64,000 nucleotides of DNA. It comes from JAPPLB01 sp965218555 (GTDB lineage: Bacteria > Acidobacteriota > Terriglobia > Bryobacterales > UBA6623). A program made the translations under genes and the position numbers. A model generated the notes under the pieces. That model saw nothing but the letters and a program-made list of their open reading frames with translations, was not told the DNA's origin and ran no database searches. Below are positions 55,279 through 63,027 of the stretch, in pieces. Numbering within the stretch: the first letter of the stretch is position 1; each line of letters begins with the position of its first letter. The stretch covers positions 4,216,001 to 4,280,000 of the forward strand of contig OZ244625.1 of assembly GCA_965218555.1 (NCBI GenBank). The letters are read 5' to 3'.

Positions 55279-55450
55279 TTGGAGGTGGCGGAAGCAGGTG
55301 GCCCGGTTTGTCGGACAGCTTGGCGGTCTCCCATAGATCGACCGGATGGTGCACTTCTCCCACCTCCGATCGACCGCATCAAGACCGGGATATTGCATCG
55401 AGGCCGCAACACCCGTTCGGCCTCCCGCGCGCATTGCAGGAATGAATCTA

Positions 55451-55801
55451 TGGTGGAGGCGGCGGGAGTCGAACCCGCGTCCGGAAGAGTCCTCCATGGA
55501 GAGCCTACATATTTAGTCCGCTCGAAAGTCTCGACCGATTCGTCGGAACGGACACGACTGAACCCGTCCAGCCCGATTGTGTGTCAGCCTTGCGCTCCGG
55601 ACAGAAGCCTGGGGCCCATCCCGCCAGATGACGCTCAGCGCCCCCATGCGGGCCTGTGGACGTGAGCGGCTGCCTAATCAGGCAGCGTATGCGAACGAAG
55701 AATCGTTGGCAATTGTTGTTTTTCCGATCGTTTTACGGGAGCTCGGAACCCGATATGCCTCTCCACGACGGATGCAATCCCGTCGAATCCGTTACGCCCC
55801 C
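55451..55801 (-). ncRNA. ssrA: tmRNA (transfer-messenger RNA)
   Basis: 351 nt. The 5' end GGGGGCGTAACGGATTCGACGG (minus strand from 55801) is the tmRNA start; the 3' end GGGTTCGACTCCCGCCGCCTCC-A-CCA ends at 55451 with CCA encoded. GGGGGCG pairs with CGCCTCC to form the acceptor stem, with one G-U. The tag frame (55710-55678) reads ANDSSFAYAA and stop. Rescues ribosomes stalled on broken mRNA and marks the peptide for proteolysis, together with SmpB, which is not in the window. Its 3' end is duplicated at 54529 and serves as an integration site. Confidence 0.95.
55678..55710 (-). other. tmRNA tag reading frame
   Basis: GCC AAC GAT TCT TCG TTC GCA TAC GCT GCC TGA: resume codon GCC (Ala), tag ANDSSFAYAA. 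The AYAA end is a normal ClpXP/FtsH degron. Reading frame inferred from the alanine resume codon and the AA-stop end. Confidence 0.82.
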
Positions 55802-55925
55802 AAGTTTTTTCAGGGTGAAGAGATCTTGCTCTTCTGCCTTCATTGTAACGGCGGTGTGGAGGCCGGCTTCGATTCCTGGGGAGAATCCAGGTTCGTTTCG
55901 GCGCGGCCCGATCAGACCGGAACCC

Positions 55926-55967
55926 TGACAGCCCTTGGTGCGAGTCACGTGGGCGGCGTCAGGCGCC
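55926..55967 (+). repeat. Degenerate family-2 repeat end
   Basis: TGACAGCCC, then GAGTCACGTGGGCGGCGT and AGGCGCC keep the order of the family-2 end (TTAACAGCCC, GAGTCAC, GGCGGCGTTACGCGCC). No second end was found, so a solo, decayed end, upstream of ssrA. Confidence 0.5.
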
Positions 55968-56020
55968 CTGCCGCCGATGGAGCAACACTGGGGCGCTCGA
56001 GGAACGACGTGTGCTTCGGG

Positions 56021-56584
56021 TCAGACTCCGTCCCAGCGATGGGCGTCGCCGGGGGGAAGCCCCAACAAATCGAGAATGCGGTTGACGCTGTGATCGACCA
56101 GATCATCGACGCTTTCCGGCTTCGTGTAGAAAGCGGGCAGGGGAGGCGCGATAACGGCTCCCATTTCCGTCAACGAGACCATGGTCCGCAAGTGGCCGAG
56201 ATGCAGAGGCGACTCCCGGACGGCCAGAATCAGAGGCCGCCGTTCCTTGAGTGTCACGTCGGCGGCGCGTACCAGGAGATTGGACGCGATTCCGGCTGCA
56301 ATGGCCGACATCGTGTGGACCGAGCAGGGCGCGACCACCATGGCGTCAATGGGATACGAACCGCTTGCGATGGGCGCTCCGATGGCATCGATGGAATGCC
56401 AGTGGGTCGCCAAAGCCTTGATGTCCTTGGCGCTGAGCGCAGTCTCGTGGAAGAGTGTTTTCTCCCCTGGCCGTGAGAGCACCGCGTGCGTCTCGATCTC
56501 GGGCAGCTTCGCCAGCTTCTGGAGCAGTCGGACGCCGTAGATCGAGCCGCTGGCGCCGCTAATCCCGACGATGATCCGAGTCAT
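56021..56584 (-). CDS. ubiX: Flavin prenyltransferase UbiX
   Basis: 187 residues. TRIIVGISGASGSIYGVRLLQKL is the FMN-binding start; SRPGEKTLFHE-TA, IASGSYPIDAMVVAPCSVHTMSAIAAGIASNLLVRAADVTLKERRPLILAVRESPLHLGHLR and GAVIAPPLPAFYTKP are diagnostic. It attaches a dimethylallyl group to FMN, giving the prenyl-FMN cofactor of UbiD-type decarboxylases. UbiD is not in the window. Confidence 0.95.
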   Translation of the reverse strand: MTRIIVGISGASGSIYGVRLLQKLAKLPEIETHAVLSRPGEKTLFHETALSAKDIKALATHWHSIDAIGAPIASGSYPIDAMVVAPCSVHTMSAIAAGIASNLLVRAADVTLKERRPLILAVRESPLHLGHLRTMVSLTEMGAVIAPPLPAFYTKPESVDDLVDHSVNRILDLLGLPPGDAHRWDGV

Positions 56585-56828
56585 AAGGCCCCAATGCCAT
56601 CCATAGATGCCTTCATGGCCCGGTCCTGGCCCTGAGTCAGGTCGCCGGAGCCCTCGGCGGCAGGCCCCATTCTCTCACGCCACGATTCCAGCCTGCTTTA
56701 TTCATTACGCGGCGAGCTGGCTGTCGACGACACGCGAACCTGCGTGCGGTTTCGAGCGTGAACGATATGGCTGGGCGTCCTGGCCCGGTCTGGTGGGTGC
56801 CGAAAGAGGGCTCTTGTTTCCTTCGGGG

Positions 56829-57746
56829 TCAGTCATGGGCGGGTTCGTTCAGCTTGTAGAGGCCGGGAACGCCTCGGATATGGAGGTGGTTGAGAGTGCG
56901 GCGTTGCGGGTTGCGGCGCTCGAAGCCGGCCGTGGCGCCGCTGAGGTGGAGGGCGCGGGAATCCTGGGACCAGCGGTATTCGAAGGAACGTCCGCCGCCC
57001 GGTTCGGATTCGTGCAGCGACACGACCGTTTCGATTTCACCGCTTTCGAACGACCATATGTGCAGGCTGTAAAAGCCGGAGGCGGTGGCGCCCGATCGCA
57101 GCAAGGCGCCATGAGTTCGGTCGGGAGAAACGACTAGGCTGTGGCCGGGTCCGATGTAGCTGAGCTTCCGCGTTTCGAGGTCGTAGAGGTAGAGCGAGCG
57201 CTCCGGCCGGAGAGTATCGTCGAACCAACTGTTGACGTAGCGGCGAAGCTTGTCCCGGACGGGCATGAACCAGGAGTACCGGCGTTCCAGGACGACGAAC
57301 GTTTCGCCTTGGCGGAGGATGAATCGCGGCTGGTCGAAGATGACCGAGGACGGCAGGCTGAGTTCTTCGAGACGTCCACTGGCTTCCGACCAAAGATAAT
57401 AGTGTCGGTCGTCGTCCCGGCTCTCGCCTTCGTGGGATTGAATGACCCATCGGGCGCTCGGTTCGTCGTGGTCGGTTGCTGCGACGCGGCCGCGGACCGG
57501 AGCGCCCGGCGGCGCGCTGGGCGCGGTTTGCTCAGGGTGCGGGGTGCGATGGGAAAACTCGGTGCGGTAGCCGGCAAGGGCCGGATGAGAGTGGTCGGTG
57601 AGGATCTCGGGAATGTGCTCTTCCATGCCGGAGCCCCAGTTGCCAGGGCCGAGAACGGCGACGCACGAAGCGTGAATGGCCAGGGCGGGGAATAGAAGGG
57701 CAAGCAGAACGGCGAAGATCCATCGCTTGGAGCCGGCTTTGTGCAT
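56829..57746 (-). CDS. Secreted hypothetical protein (beta-propeller-like)
   Basis: 305 residues from ATG 57746; a longer frame to 58001 is discarded because MHKAGSKRWIFAVLLALLFPALAIHASC fits a signal peptide. No family recognised. Repeated W-and-R motifs (RHYYLWSEASGRLEEL, SLYLYDLETRKLSYI, FYSLHIWSFESGEIETVV, FEYRWSQDSRALHLSG) resemble successive blades of a beta-propeller or TolB/DPP-IV-type repeat. Probably periplasmic. Confidence 0.6.
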   Translation of the reverse strand: MHKAGSKRWIFAVLLALLFPALAIHASCVAVLGPGNWGSGMEEHIPEILTDHSHPALAGYRTEFSHRTPHPEQTAPSAPPGAPVRGRVAATDHDEPSARWVIQSHEGESRDDDRHYYLWSEASGRLEELSLPSSVIFDQPRFILRQGETFVVLERRYSWFMPVRDKLRRYVNSWFDDTLRPERSLYLYDLETRKLSYIGPGHSLVVSPDRTHGALLRSGATASGFYSLHIWSFESGEIETVVSLHESEPGGGRSFEYRWSQDSRALHLSGATAGFERRNPQRRTLNHLHIRGVPGLYKLNEPAHD

Positions 57747-58546
57747 CACTTCATTCTGCAGCAAAGCATACCGACAGCGATTGCTTGCGCCCGTTCCGGG
57801 TGGGCTTTGTGTGCGGACGATCGCATCAACAGCAGGAAGAGACCACAGACCCCAAAGGCCGCCCAAGGAGTTTGGAGTCCGGCGCACGTTACTCGCAGTA
57901 GCCGGCGGGGCTCGATGAAAAGACCGACGGCCGCTGTCGATAGCCTCGTGTCGAGAGCGCTTCGTACCGGTGCAATGGGAGAAGTTCCCCTGGTGAGCCA
58001 AGCAGAACCTTCCCCTTTCGGCTCGAGGTACTGAAGCCCTTCAGTCTTTTTTTGCCGCCCCGGCCTGCTTAGCATGAGGACTGGGAGGCTGTGCTGCCGT
58101 GCCCGAGGCGGAGTGCGTGCGGGTCACGAATCACGAATCACGGACTTTATGGCCGTTCAGGTAACCGTGGGTGCACAAGGGTCGCACCACCAGAAACCAC
58201 CGTCCGGACCACTACGCCCGTCGCCCAGTCACTGTTTCCCTGTTCACTATTGTTCACTATTGTTCACTATTGTTCGGCATTGTTCGGCTAAAAATATTGC
58301 CCCTGAGCCAGTGTCAGCGCATCGGCAGCCGTTCTCGGTCGGCCTCACGACGAGCGCCGTTCGCCGCAGCTACCGTCACCATGCGGACTGCTACCGCTGC
58401 GGCGAACGCCAAAGGAACCCATGCTAAGAAAGGAGAACGTTCTGGATTGCACAAACAAGGGAACGTTATGTATTGCGTTGACAGTCGAGAGCGCTTCGTT
58501 GACAGCCTCAGGGGGCGGTGATAGCGTGAGGAGTCCCGCGACCCTG
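57747..58546. other. Long region upstream of the glycine cleavage operon
   Basis: 800 bp that should carry the gcv promoter. It holds the 10-base tandem array at 58241-58290, a 17-codon frame at 58468-58521 preceded by AAGGGAA (MYCVDSRERFVDSLRGR) and two CGTTGACAG repeats (58476-58484 and 58497-58505); the second TTGACA could be a -35. No glycine riboswitch pattern was recognised. Confidence 0.4.
58241..58290 (+). repeat. Five-unit 10-bp tandem repeat upstream of gcvT
   Basis: TGTTCACTAT occurs three times exactly, then TGTTCGGCAT and TGTTCGGCTA. One unit per helical turn puts all five TGTTC boxes on one face of the DNA, about 260 bases upstream of gcvT. Confidence 0.85.
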
Positions 58547-59656
58547 ATGGCTTCCGTAACACCCGCTGTACCCCTCAACCAGACACCGCTGAACGCCGTA
58601 CACCGGGCCCTTGGTGCGCGGATGGTGGACTTCGGCGGCTGGGATATGCCGGTGGAGTATAGCGGCATCATCGACGAGCATCTCGCTGTGCGCAAGGCCG
58701 TCGGCCTCTTCGATGTGAGCCATATGGGAGAGATCGAGATTCGCGGCCCGCAGGCTTTGGCGCTTATCGATCGGGTCACGCCCAACGCGGCTGCGCGACT
58801 GGCGGACGGCCAGGCGCAGTACTCGGCGTTGCTGTATCCGCAAGGGACGTTCGTGGATGACATCCTGGTTCACCGGCTAGGACCCGAGCATTACTTGCTT
58901 TGTGTGAATGCTTCGAACCAGGTCAAGGACTACGAGTGGATTCGTTCGCAGAACAGCTATGACGCGGAAGTGGAGTTTGCGAGCGACAAATATGTGCAAC
59001 TGGCGATTCAAGGGCCGCGGGCAGTCGAGACGTTGGGCAAGCTGACGGAGACCGATCTGAACGCGATTCGCTACTACTGGTTCACATGCGGGGAAGTGCT
59101 CGGAACGCCGGCGATCATCGCGCGCACGGGATATACGGGCGAAGACGGTTTCGAGGTCTATGTGGCGCCTGATGAGGGTGACCGGATCTGGAATGCCGTT
59201 TTGGAAGCCGGCGCCGAGTACGGCATCAGGCCGTGCGGCTTGGGCGCTCGCAATACGTTGCGTCTCGAAGCGGCGATGTCGCTCTACGGGCACGAGATCG
59301 ATGATACGATTACTCCCTACGAAGCACGGCTGGGTTGGATTGTCAAGCTCAACAAGGGCGATTTTATCGGCCGGGACGTGCTGTTGAAGCAGAAAGAAGA
59401 AGGTGTCCGCCGCCGGTTGGTCGGGCTGGAAATGACGGGCCGAGGGATCGGTCGGGACGGTTACTGCGTGTTTGATTGCGGCCGGGATATCGGCTGGATT
59501 ACGAGCGGATCACCCGCTCCGTTTGTCGGAAGGAACATCGCACTGGCGATGCTGCCGGTAGACAAGGGCAACGCGGGTACGGAAGTAGCGGTACAGGTCA
59601 GAAGCCGGATGGTCGAAGCGCGAGTGACGCCAACGCCGTTTTATTCAAGGAAGTGA
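58547..59656 (+). CDS. gcvT: Aminomethyltransferase (glycine cleavage T protein)
   Basis: 369 residues. LNQTPLNAVHRALGARMVDFGGWDMPVEYSGIIDEHLAVRKAVGLFDVSHMGEIEIRGP is the folate-binding start; QLAIQGPRA, ARTGYTGEDGFEVYV, CGLGARNTLRLEAAMSLYGHEI and TSGSPAPF are conserved. Takes the aminomethyl group from lipoyl-GcvH to tetrahydrofolate, releasing ammonia. ATG 58547 fits homologues; GTG 58526 in the same frame is possible. First gene of gcvT-H-PA-PB. Confidence 0.95.
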   Translation: MASVTPAVPLNQTPLNAVHRALGARMVDFGGWDMPVEYSGIIDEHLAVRKAVGLFDVSHMGEIEIRGPQALALIDRVTPNAAARLADGQAQYSALLYPQGTFVDDILVHRLGPEHYLLCVNASNQVKDYEWIRSQNSYDAEVEFASDKYVQLAIQGPRAVETLGKLTETDLNAIRYYWFTCGEVLGTPAIIARTGYTGEDGFEVYVAPDEGDRIWNAVLEAGAEYGIRPCGLGARNTLRLEAAMSLYGHEIDDTITPYEARLGWIVKLNKGDFIGRDVLLKQKEEGVRRRLVGLEMTGRGIGRDGYCVFDCGRDIGWITSGSPAPFVGRNIALAMLPVDKGNAGTEVAVQVRSRMVEARVTPTPFYSRK

Positions 59657-59672
59657 CAAGAAAGCTGTAAGC

Positions 59673-60062
59673 ATGTATCCGAACGAATTCCGTTATACGA
59701 AAGAGCATGAATGGGTGAGCATCGACGGTGACACGGCGACGGTGGGTATTACCGACCACGCGCAGAATCAACTTGGCGATGTCGTGTTCGTCGAGTTGCC
59801 TCAGGTGGGTGTGCGGACACAGTCGATGCAGTCGTTCGGGACGGTTGAATCGGTGAAGGCCGTTTCGGATGTTTACGCTCCATTGACGGGGCAGGTGACA
59901 GCGATCAACGAGACGCTCGTTGATGCGCCGGAAAAGCTCAACGAATCACCACACGGGGACGGTTGGCTCATCAAGATTCAGATCGAAGACAAGACGGAGA
60001 TCGAGAACTTGATGACGGCCGAAGCTTACCAAGCCTATATCGACGCTGAGAAGGAGTCCTGA
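59673..60062 (+). CDS. gcvH: Glycine cleavage H protein
   Basis: 129 residues. YPNEFRYTKEHEWVSIDGDTATVGITDHAQNQLGDVVFVELPQVG and ESVKAVSDVYAPLTGQVT with the lipoylated K62; GDGWLIKIQI closes the fold. Shuttles the aminomethyl intermediate between P and T proteins. Sixteen bases after gcvT. Confidence 0.96.
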   Translation: MYPNEFRYTKEHEWVSIDGDTATVGITDHAQNQLGDVVFVELPQVGVRTQSMQSFGTVESVKAVSDVYAPLTGQVTAINETLVDAPEKLNESPHGDGWLIKIQIEDKTEIENLMTAEAYQAYIDAEKES

Positions 60063-60070
60063 AGTTCAGC

Positions 60071-61402
60071 GTGCGCTATCTCCCCAAATCACCCGAAGAA
60101 CGACGACAAATGCTGGCCGTCCTGGGAATGGGGTCGGCTGAGGACTTGTTCGCCCACCTGCCGGCAGACGTGAGGCTTGACAGACCGTTGGATATTCCGT
60201 CGGGCAAGTCGGAATACGAGATTATCGAGTATTTCAACGACTTGGCGGCACAGAACGCAAACGGCTATACGTCGTTTTTGGGGGCAGGGGTGTATCGGCA
60301 CTTCCGGCCCGTAGTGGTCGACCCGCTTGCGACGCGGAGTGAGTTCCTGACGGCGTATACACCCTATCAGGCTGAGATTTCCCAAGGCGTGTTGACGACG
60401 ATCTTCGAGTTTCAAACGATGGTCACGCAGCTCACCGGTATGGATGTCGCGAACGCGTCGATGTATGACGGGTCGACCGCGGTGCCGGAGGCGGGCATGA
60501 TGGCGGCGCGGATCACGCGGCGCAACAAGCTGCTCGTGGTGCGGACAGTGCACCCGGAGTATCGCGAGGTGCTGAACACGTATGGGCGGCATCAGACGCT
60601 GCCGGTGGAGACCGTGGCGTATGACGCAGAGAGCGGTCAACTCGACTTCGACGACCTCGATGCTAAGCTGGACCACGAGACGGCGGCGGTGATTGTACAG
60701 TCGCCGAATTTTTTTGGGGTTGTTGACAAAACTCGGGAGGCAGCCGAGATTGCTCATCGCTACGGCGCGCTGCTTGTGGTGATCTTCACGGAAGCAGTAT
60801 CGCTGGGTGTGCTCGAGCCGACCTACGAGGCGGACATCGTAGCGGGGGAGATGCAGTCGTTCGCACATCCGCCGAGCTACGGCGGGCCGTTCGTGGGTGT
60901 GCTGGCGACACGGCAAAAGTATGTTCGGCAGATGCCCGGCCGGTTGGTCGGCGAGACGGTGGACTCCGAGGGGAACCGTGCGTTTTGTTTGACTCTGGCG
61001 ACCCGTGAGCAGCACATTCGACGCGCCAGGGCAACGTCGAATATTTGCACGAACCAGGCGTTGATCGCGTTGATGGCGACGATTTACATGTCGGTCTTTG
61101 GCAAGCAGGGACTGCGGGAGTTGGCGGAGCAGAATTTGTCAAAGGCGCATTATCTGGCCGCCGAGATCGGACGCTACGGCGGTCGGCGGGTGTTCAGCGG
61201 ACCGTTCTTCAACGAGTTTGTTGTTCGGACGAATGGTGTTGGGGCAACGGAAGTGAACCGGCGGGCTCTGGACGAAAAGATCATCGGCGGACTGGCGCTG
61301 AAGAAGTTCTATCCGGAGTTGCAAGATGCTCTGCTCGTGTGCGCGACCGAAGTCAACAAGCGGGACGAGATGGATCGCTATGCAGCGCAGTTCGGCGGGT
61401 AA
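60071..61402 (+). CDS. gcvPA: Glycine dehydrogenase (decarboxylating) subunit 1
   Basis: 443 residues from GTG eight bases after gcvH. RYLPKSPEERRQMLAVLGMGSAEDLFAHLPADVRL, NANGYTSFLGAGVYRHFRPVVVDPLATRSEFLTAYTPYQAEISQGVLTTIFEFQTMVTQLTGMDVANASMYDGSTA and LATREQHIRRARATSNICTNQAL are diagnostic. The alpha chain of the two-subunit P protein, structural partner of GcvPB. Confidence 0.96.
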   Translation: MRYLPKSPEERRQMLAVLGMGSAEDLFAHLPADVRLDRPLDIPSGKSEYEIIEYFNDLAAQNANGYTSFLGAGVYRHFRPVVVDPLATRSEFLTAYTPYQAEISQGVLTTIFEFQTMVTQLTGMDVANASMYDGSTAVPEAGMMAARITRRNKLLVVRTVHPEYREVLNTYGRHQTLPVETVAYDAESGQLDFDDLDAKLDHETAAVIVQSPNFFGVVDKTREAAEIAHRYGALLVVIFTEAVSLGVLEPTYEADIVAGEMQSFAHPPSYGGPFVGVLATRQKYVRQMPGRLVGETVDSEGNRAFCLTLATREQHIRRARATSNICTNQALIALMATIYMSVFGKQGLRELAEQNLSKAHYLAAEIGRYGGRRVFSGPFFNEFVVRTNGVGATEVNRRALDEKIIGGLALKKFYPELQDALLVCATEVNKRDEMDRYAAQFGG

Positions 61403-61411
61403 TCGGGGTCA

Positions 61412-62914
61412 ATGATTCGCAAAGTACGCAGCCATCAGACGCAGAACGAGCCACTGCTGTTCGAGCGTTCGTCGCCGGGCAAGAAGGGCTATCAGCTTCC
61501 TCCTTTGGACGTGCCGGCGGTTGCTCCGGCTGACATGCTGGGAGTTGCGAACGTTCGGCGCGAGGTCGAGGGATTTCCCGAGGTAAGCGAGGTCGAAATC
61601 ATCCGGCACTTCACACGGCTTTCGACTTGGAACTACGCCATCGACCTGGGGCTGTATCCGCTCGGCTCGTGCACGATGAAGTACAACCCGCGGCTGAACG
61701 AGTTCGTGGCGCGCATCGAGGGGTTGGCGCAGGCTCATCCGTATCAGCCGGAAGAATTGGCGCAGGGCGCGATGCGCGTACAGATGCAACTCGAGCAATA
61801 CCTTCGCGAGACAACCGCTATGGACGCGGTGACGCTACAGCCAGCCGCGGGGGCGCACGGCGAGCAGACGGGGATACTGCTGATCCGGGCGTATCTGGAA
61901 GCCCAGGGAGACGCGCGCAAGAAAGTGTTGATTCCCGATTCGGCGCATGGGACGAATCCGGCGACGGCGGCGATAGCGGGCTATGAGGTCGAAGAAATCA
62001 AGTCAAACGATCAAGGCATGATCGACTTGGAGGCGCTGGAGCGGGTCGTGGATGATTCGGTCGCCGTGCTGATGGTGACGAACCCCAATACGGTCGGCAT
62101 CTTCGAGAAGGATATCGCGAAGGTGGCGGAGATATTGCACGCGCGGGGTGCGCAGCTCTACATGGACGGCGCGAATATGAACGCGTTGGTGGGCATTGCC
62201 CGACCTGGCGATTTCGGCGTCGATGTGATGCACTTGAACCTGCACAAGACGTTCTCGACGCCGCACGGAGGCGGCGGTCCGGGTGCGGGTCCGGTGGCTG
62301 TGAAGAACCACTTGGAGCCGCACCTGCCCGTACCCCGCATCGAGGAAAACAATGGGACGTTGCGGTACAGTTACGAACGAGAGTTGAGCATCGGCCGGGT
62401 GCGGGCGTATTTTGGCAACTTCGGAGTCCTCGTCCGGGCGTTGGCCTATATACTCGCGCACGGTGGCGACGGGCTGCGTAACGCGACGATCGATGCGTTG
62501 CTCAACGCGAACTACATTCGCAGGGGCATCGAGGATCGCTATGAGTTGCCCTACACAGCTCCGTCGATGCATGAATGTGTGTTCAGCGATGACAGACAGG
62601 CCAAGTCGGGAGTAAAGACGGGCGACATCGCGAAGCGGCTGATCGACTACGGTTTTCACCCCTACACCGTCAGCTTTCCCCTCATCGTTCGCGGAGCGCT
62701 GATGATCGAACCGACCGAGACCGAGAGCAAGCAGGAATTGGACCTGTTTATCGACGCGTTGCGATCGATCGCGGATGAGGTGGAAAGTGATCCGGAACTG
62801 GTGAAGAGTGCGCCTCATACGACCCGGACGAAGCGTGTCGACGAGACGCGCGCGGCGCGGCGCCCGGTGCTGCACTGGAAGGCTCCGGTCGAAGAGAAGC
62901 AGGCGGCGGATTAG
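61412..62914 (+). CDS. gcvPB: Glycine dehydrogenase (decarboxylating) subunit 2
   Basis: 500 residues. FSTWNYAIDLGLYPLGSCTMKYNPRLNE, LQPAAGAHGEQTGILLIRAY, IPDSAHGTNPATA and DVMHLNLHKTFSTPHGGGGPGAGPV with the PLP-binding lysine. Decarboxylates glycine and passes the aminomethyl group to GcvH. Nine bases after gcvPA. The lipoamide dehydrogenase (L protein) is not in the window. Confidence 0.96.
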   Translation: MIRKVRSHQTQNEPLLFERSSPGKKGYQLPPLDVPAVAPADMLGVANVRREVEGFPEVSEVEIIRHFTRLSTWNYAIDLGLYPLGSCTMKYNPRLNEFVARIEGLAQAHPYQPEELAQGAMRVQMQLEQYLRETTAMDAVTLQPAAGAHGEQTGILLIRAYLEAQGDARKKVLIPDSAHGTNPATAAIAGYEVEEIKSNDQGMIDLEALERVVDDSVAVLMVTNPNTVGIFEKDIAKVAEILHARGAQLYMDGANMNALVGIARPGDFGVDVMHLNLHKTFSTPHGGGGPGAGPVAVKNHLEPHLPVPRIEENNGTLRYSYERELSIGRVRAYFGNFGVLVRALAYILAHGGDGLRNATIDALLNANYIRRGIEDRYELPYTAPSMHECVFSDDRQAKSGVKTGDIAKRLIDYGFHPYTVSFPLIVRGALMIEPTETESKQELDLFIDALRSIADEVESDPELVKSAPHTTRTKRVDETRAARRPVLHWKAPVEEKQAAD

Positions 62915-63027
62915 GGCGGAGAGGGGGCTGAGCTCCGTGCAGCACCGGTCTCGCTGCCTCCGACAAACCATAAAGATCGTCGAAAGCTCATGGTAATCTG
63001 GGCCAGACACTGGAGGCCCGGCAGCGC

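Larger units (their letters stand above)
54563..55449 (-). mobile_element. ssrA-linked mini-island carrying a toxin-antitoxin pair
   Basis: The 0.9-kb segment between the two identical 34-base ssrA-derived repeats. Only a HigBA-type toxin and antitoxin are inside; no integrase or excisionase. Either a minimal integrated cassette or what is left of a larger ssrA island after deletion. Confidence 0.6.

Noticed and set aside
58241..58290. CRISPR-like array
   Set aside because: Units are contiguous 10-mers with no spacers.
58291..58546. Glycine riboswitch before gcvT
   Set aside because: I looked for the paired aptamer sequence blocks and found none; only GC hairpins are present.
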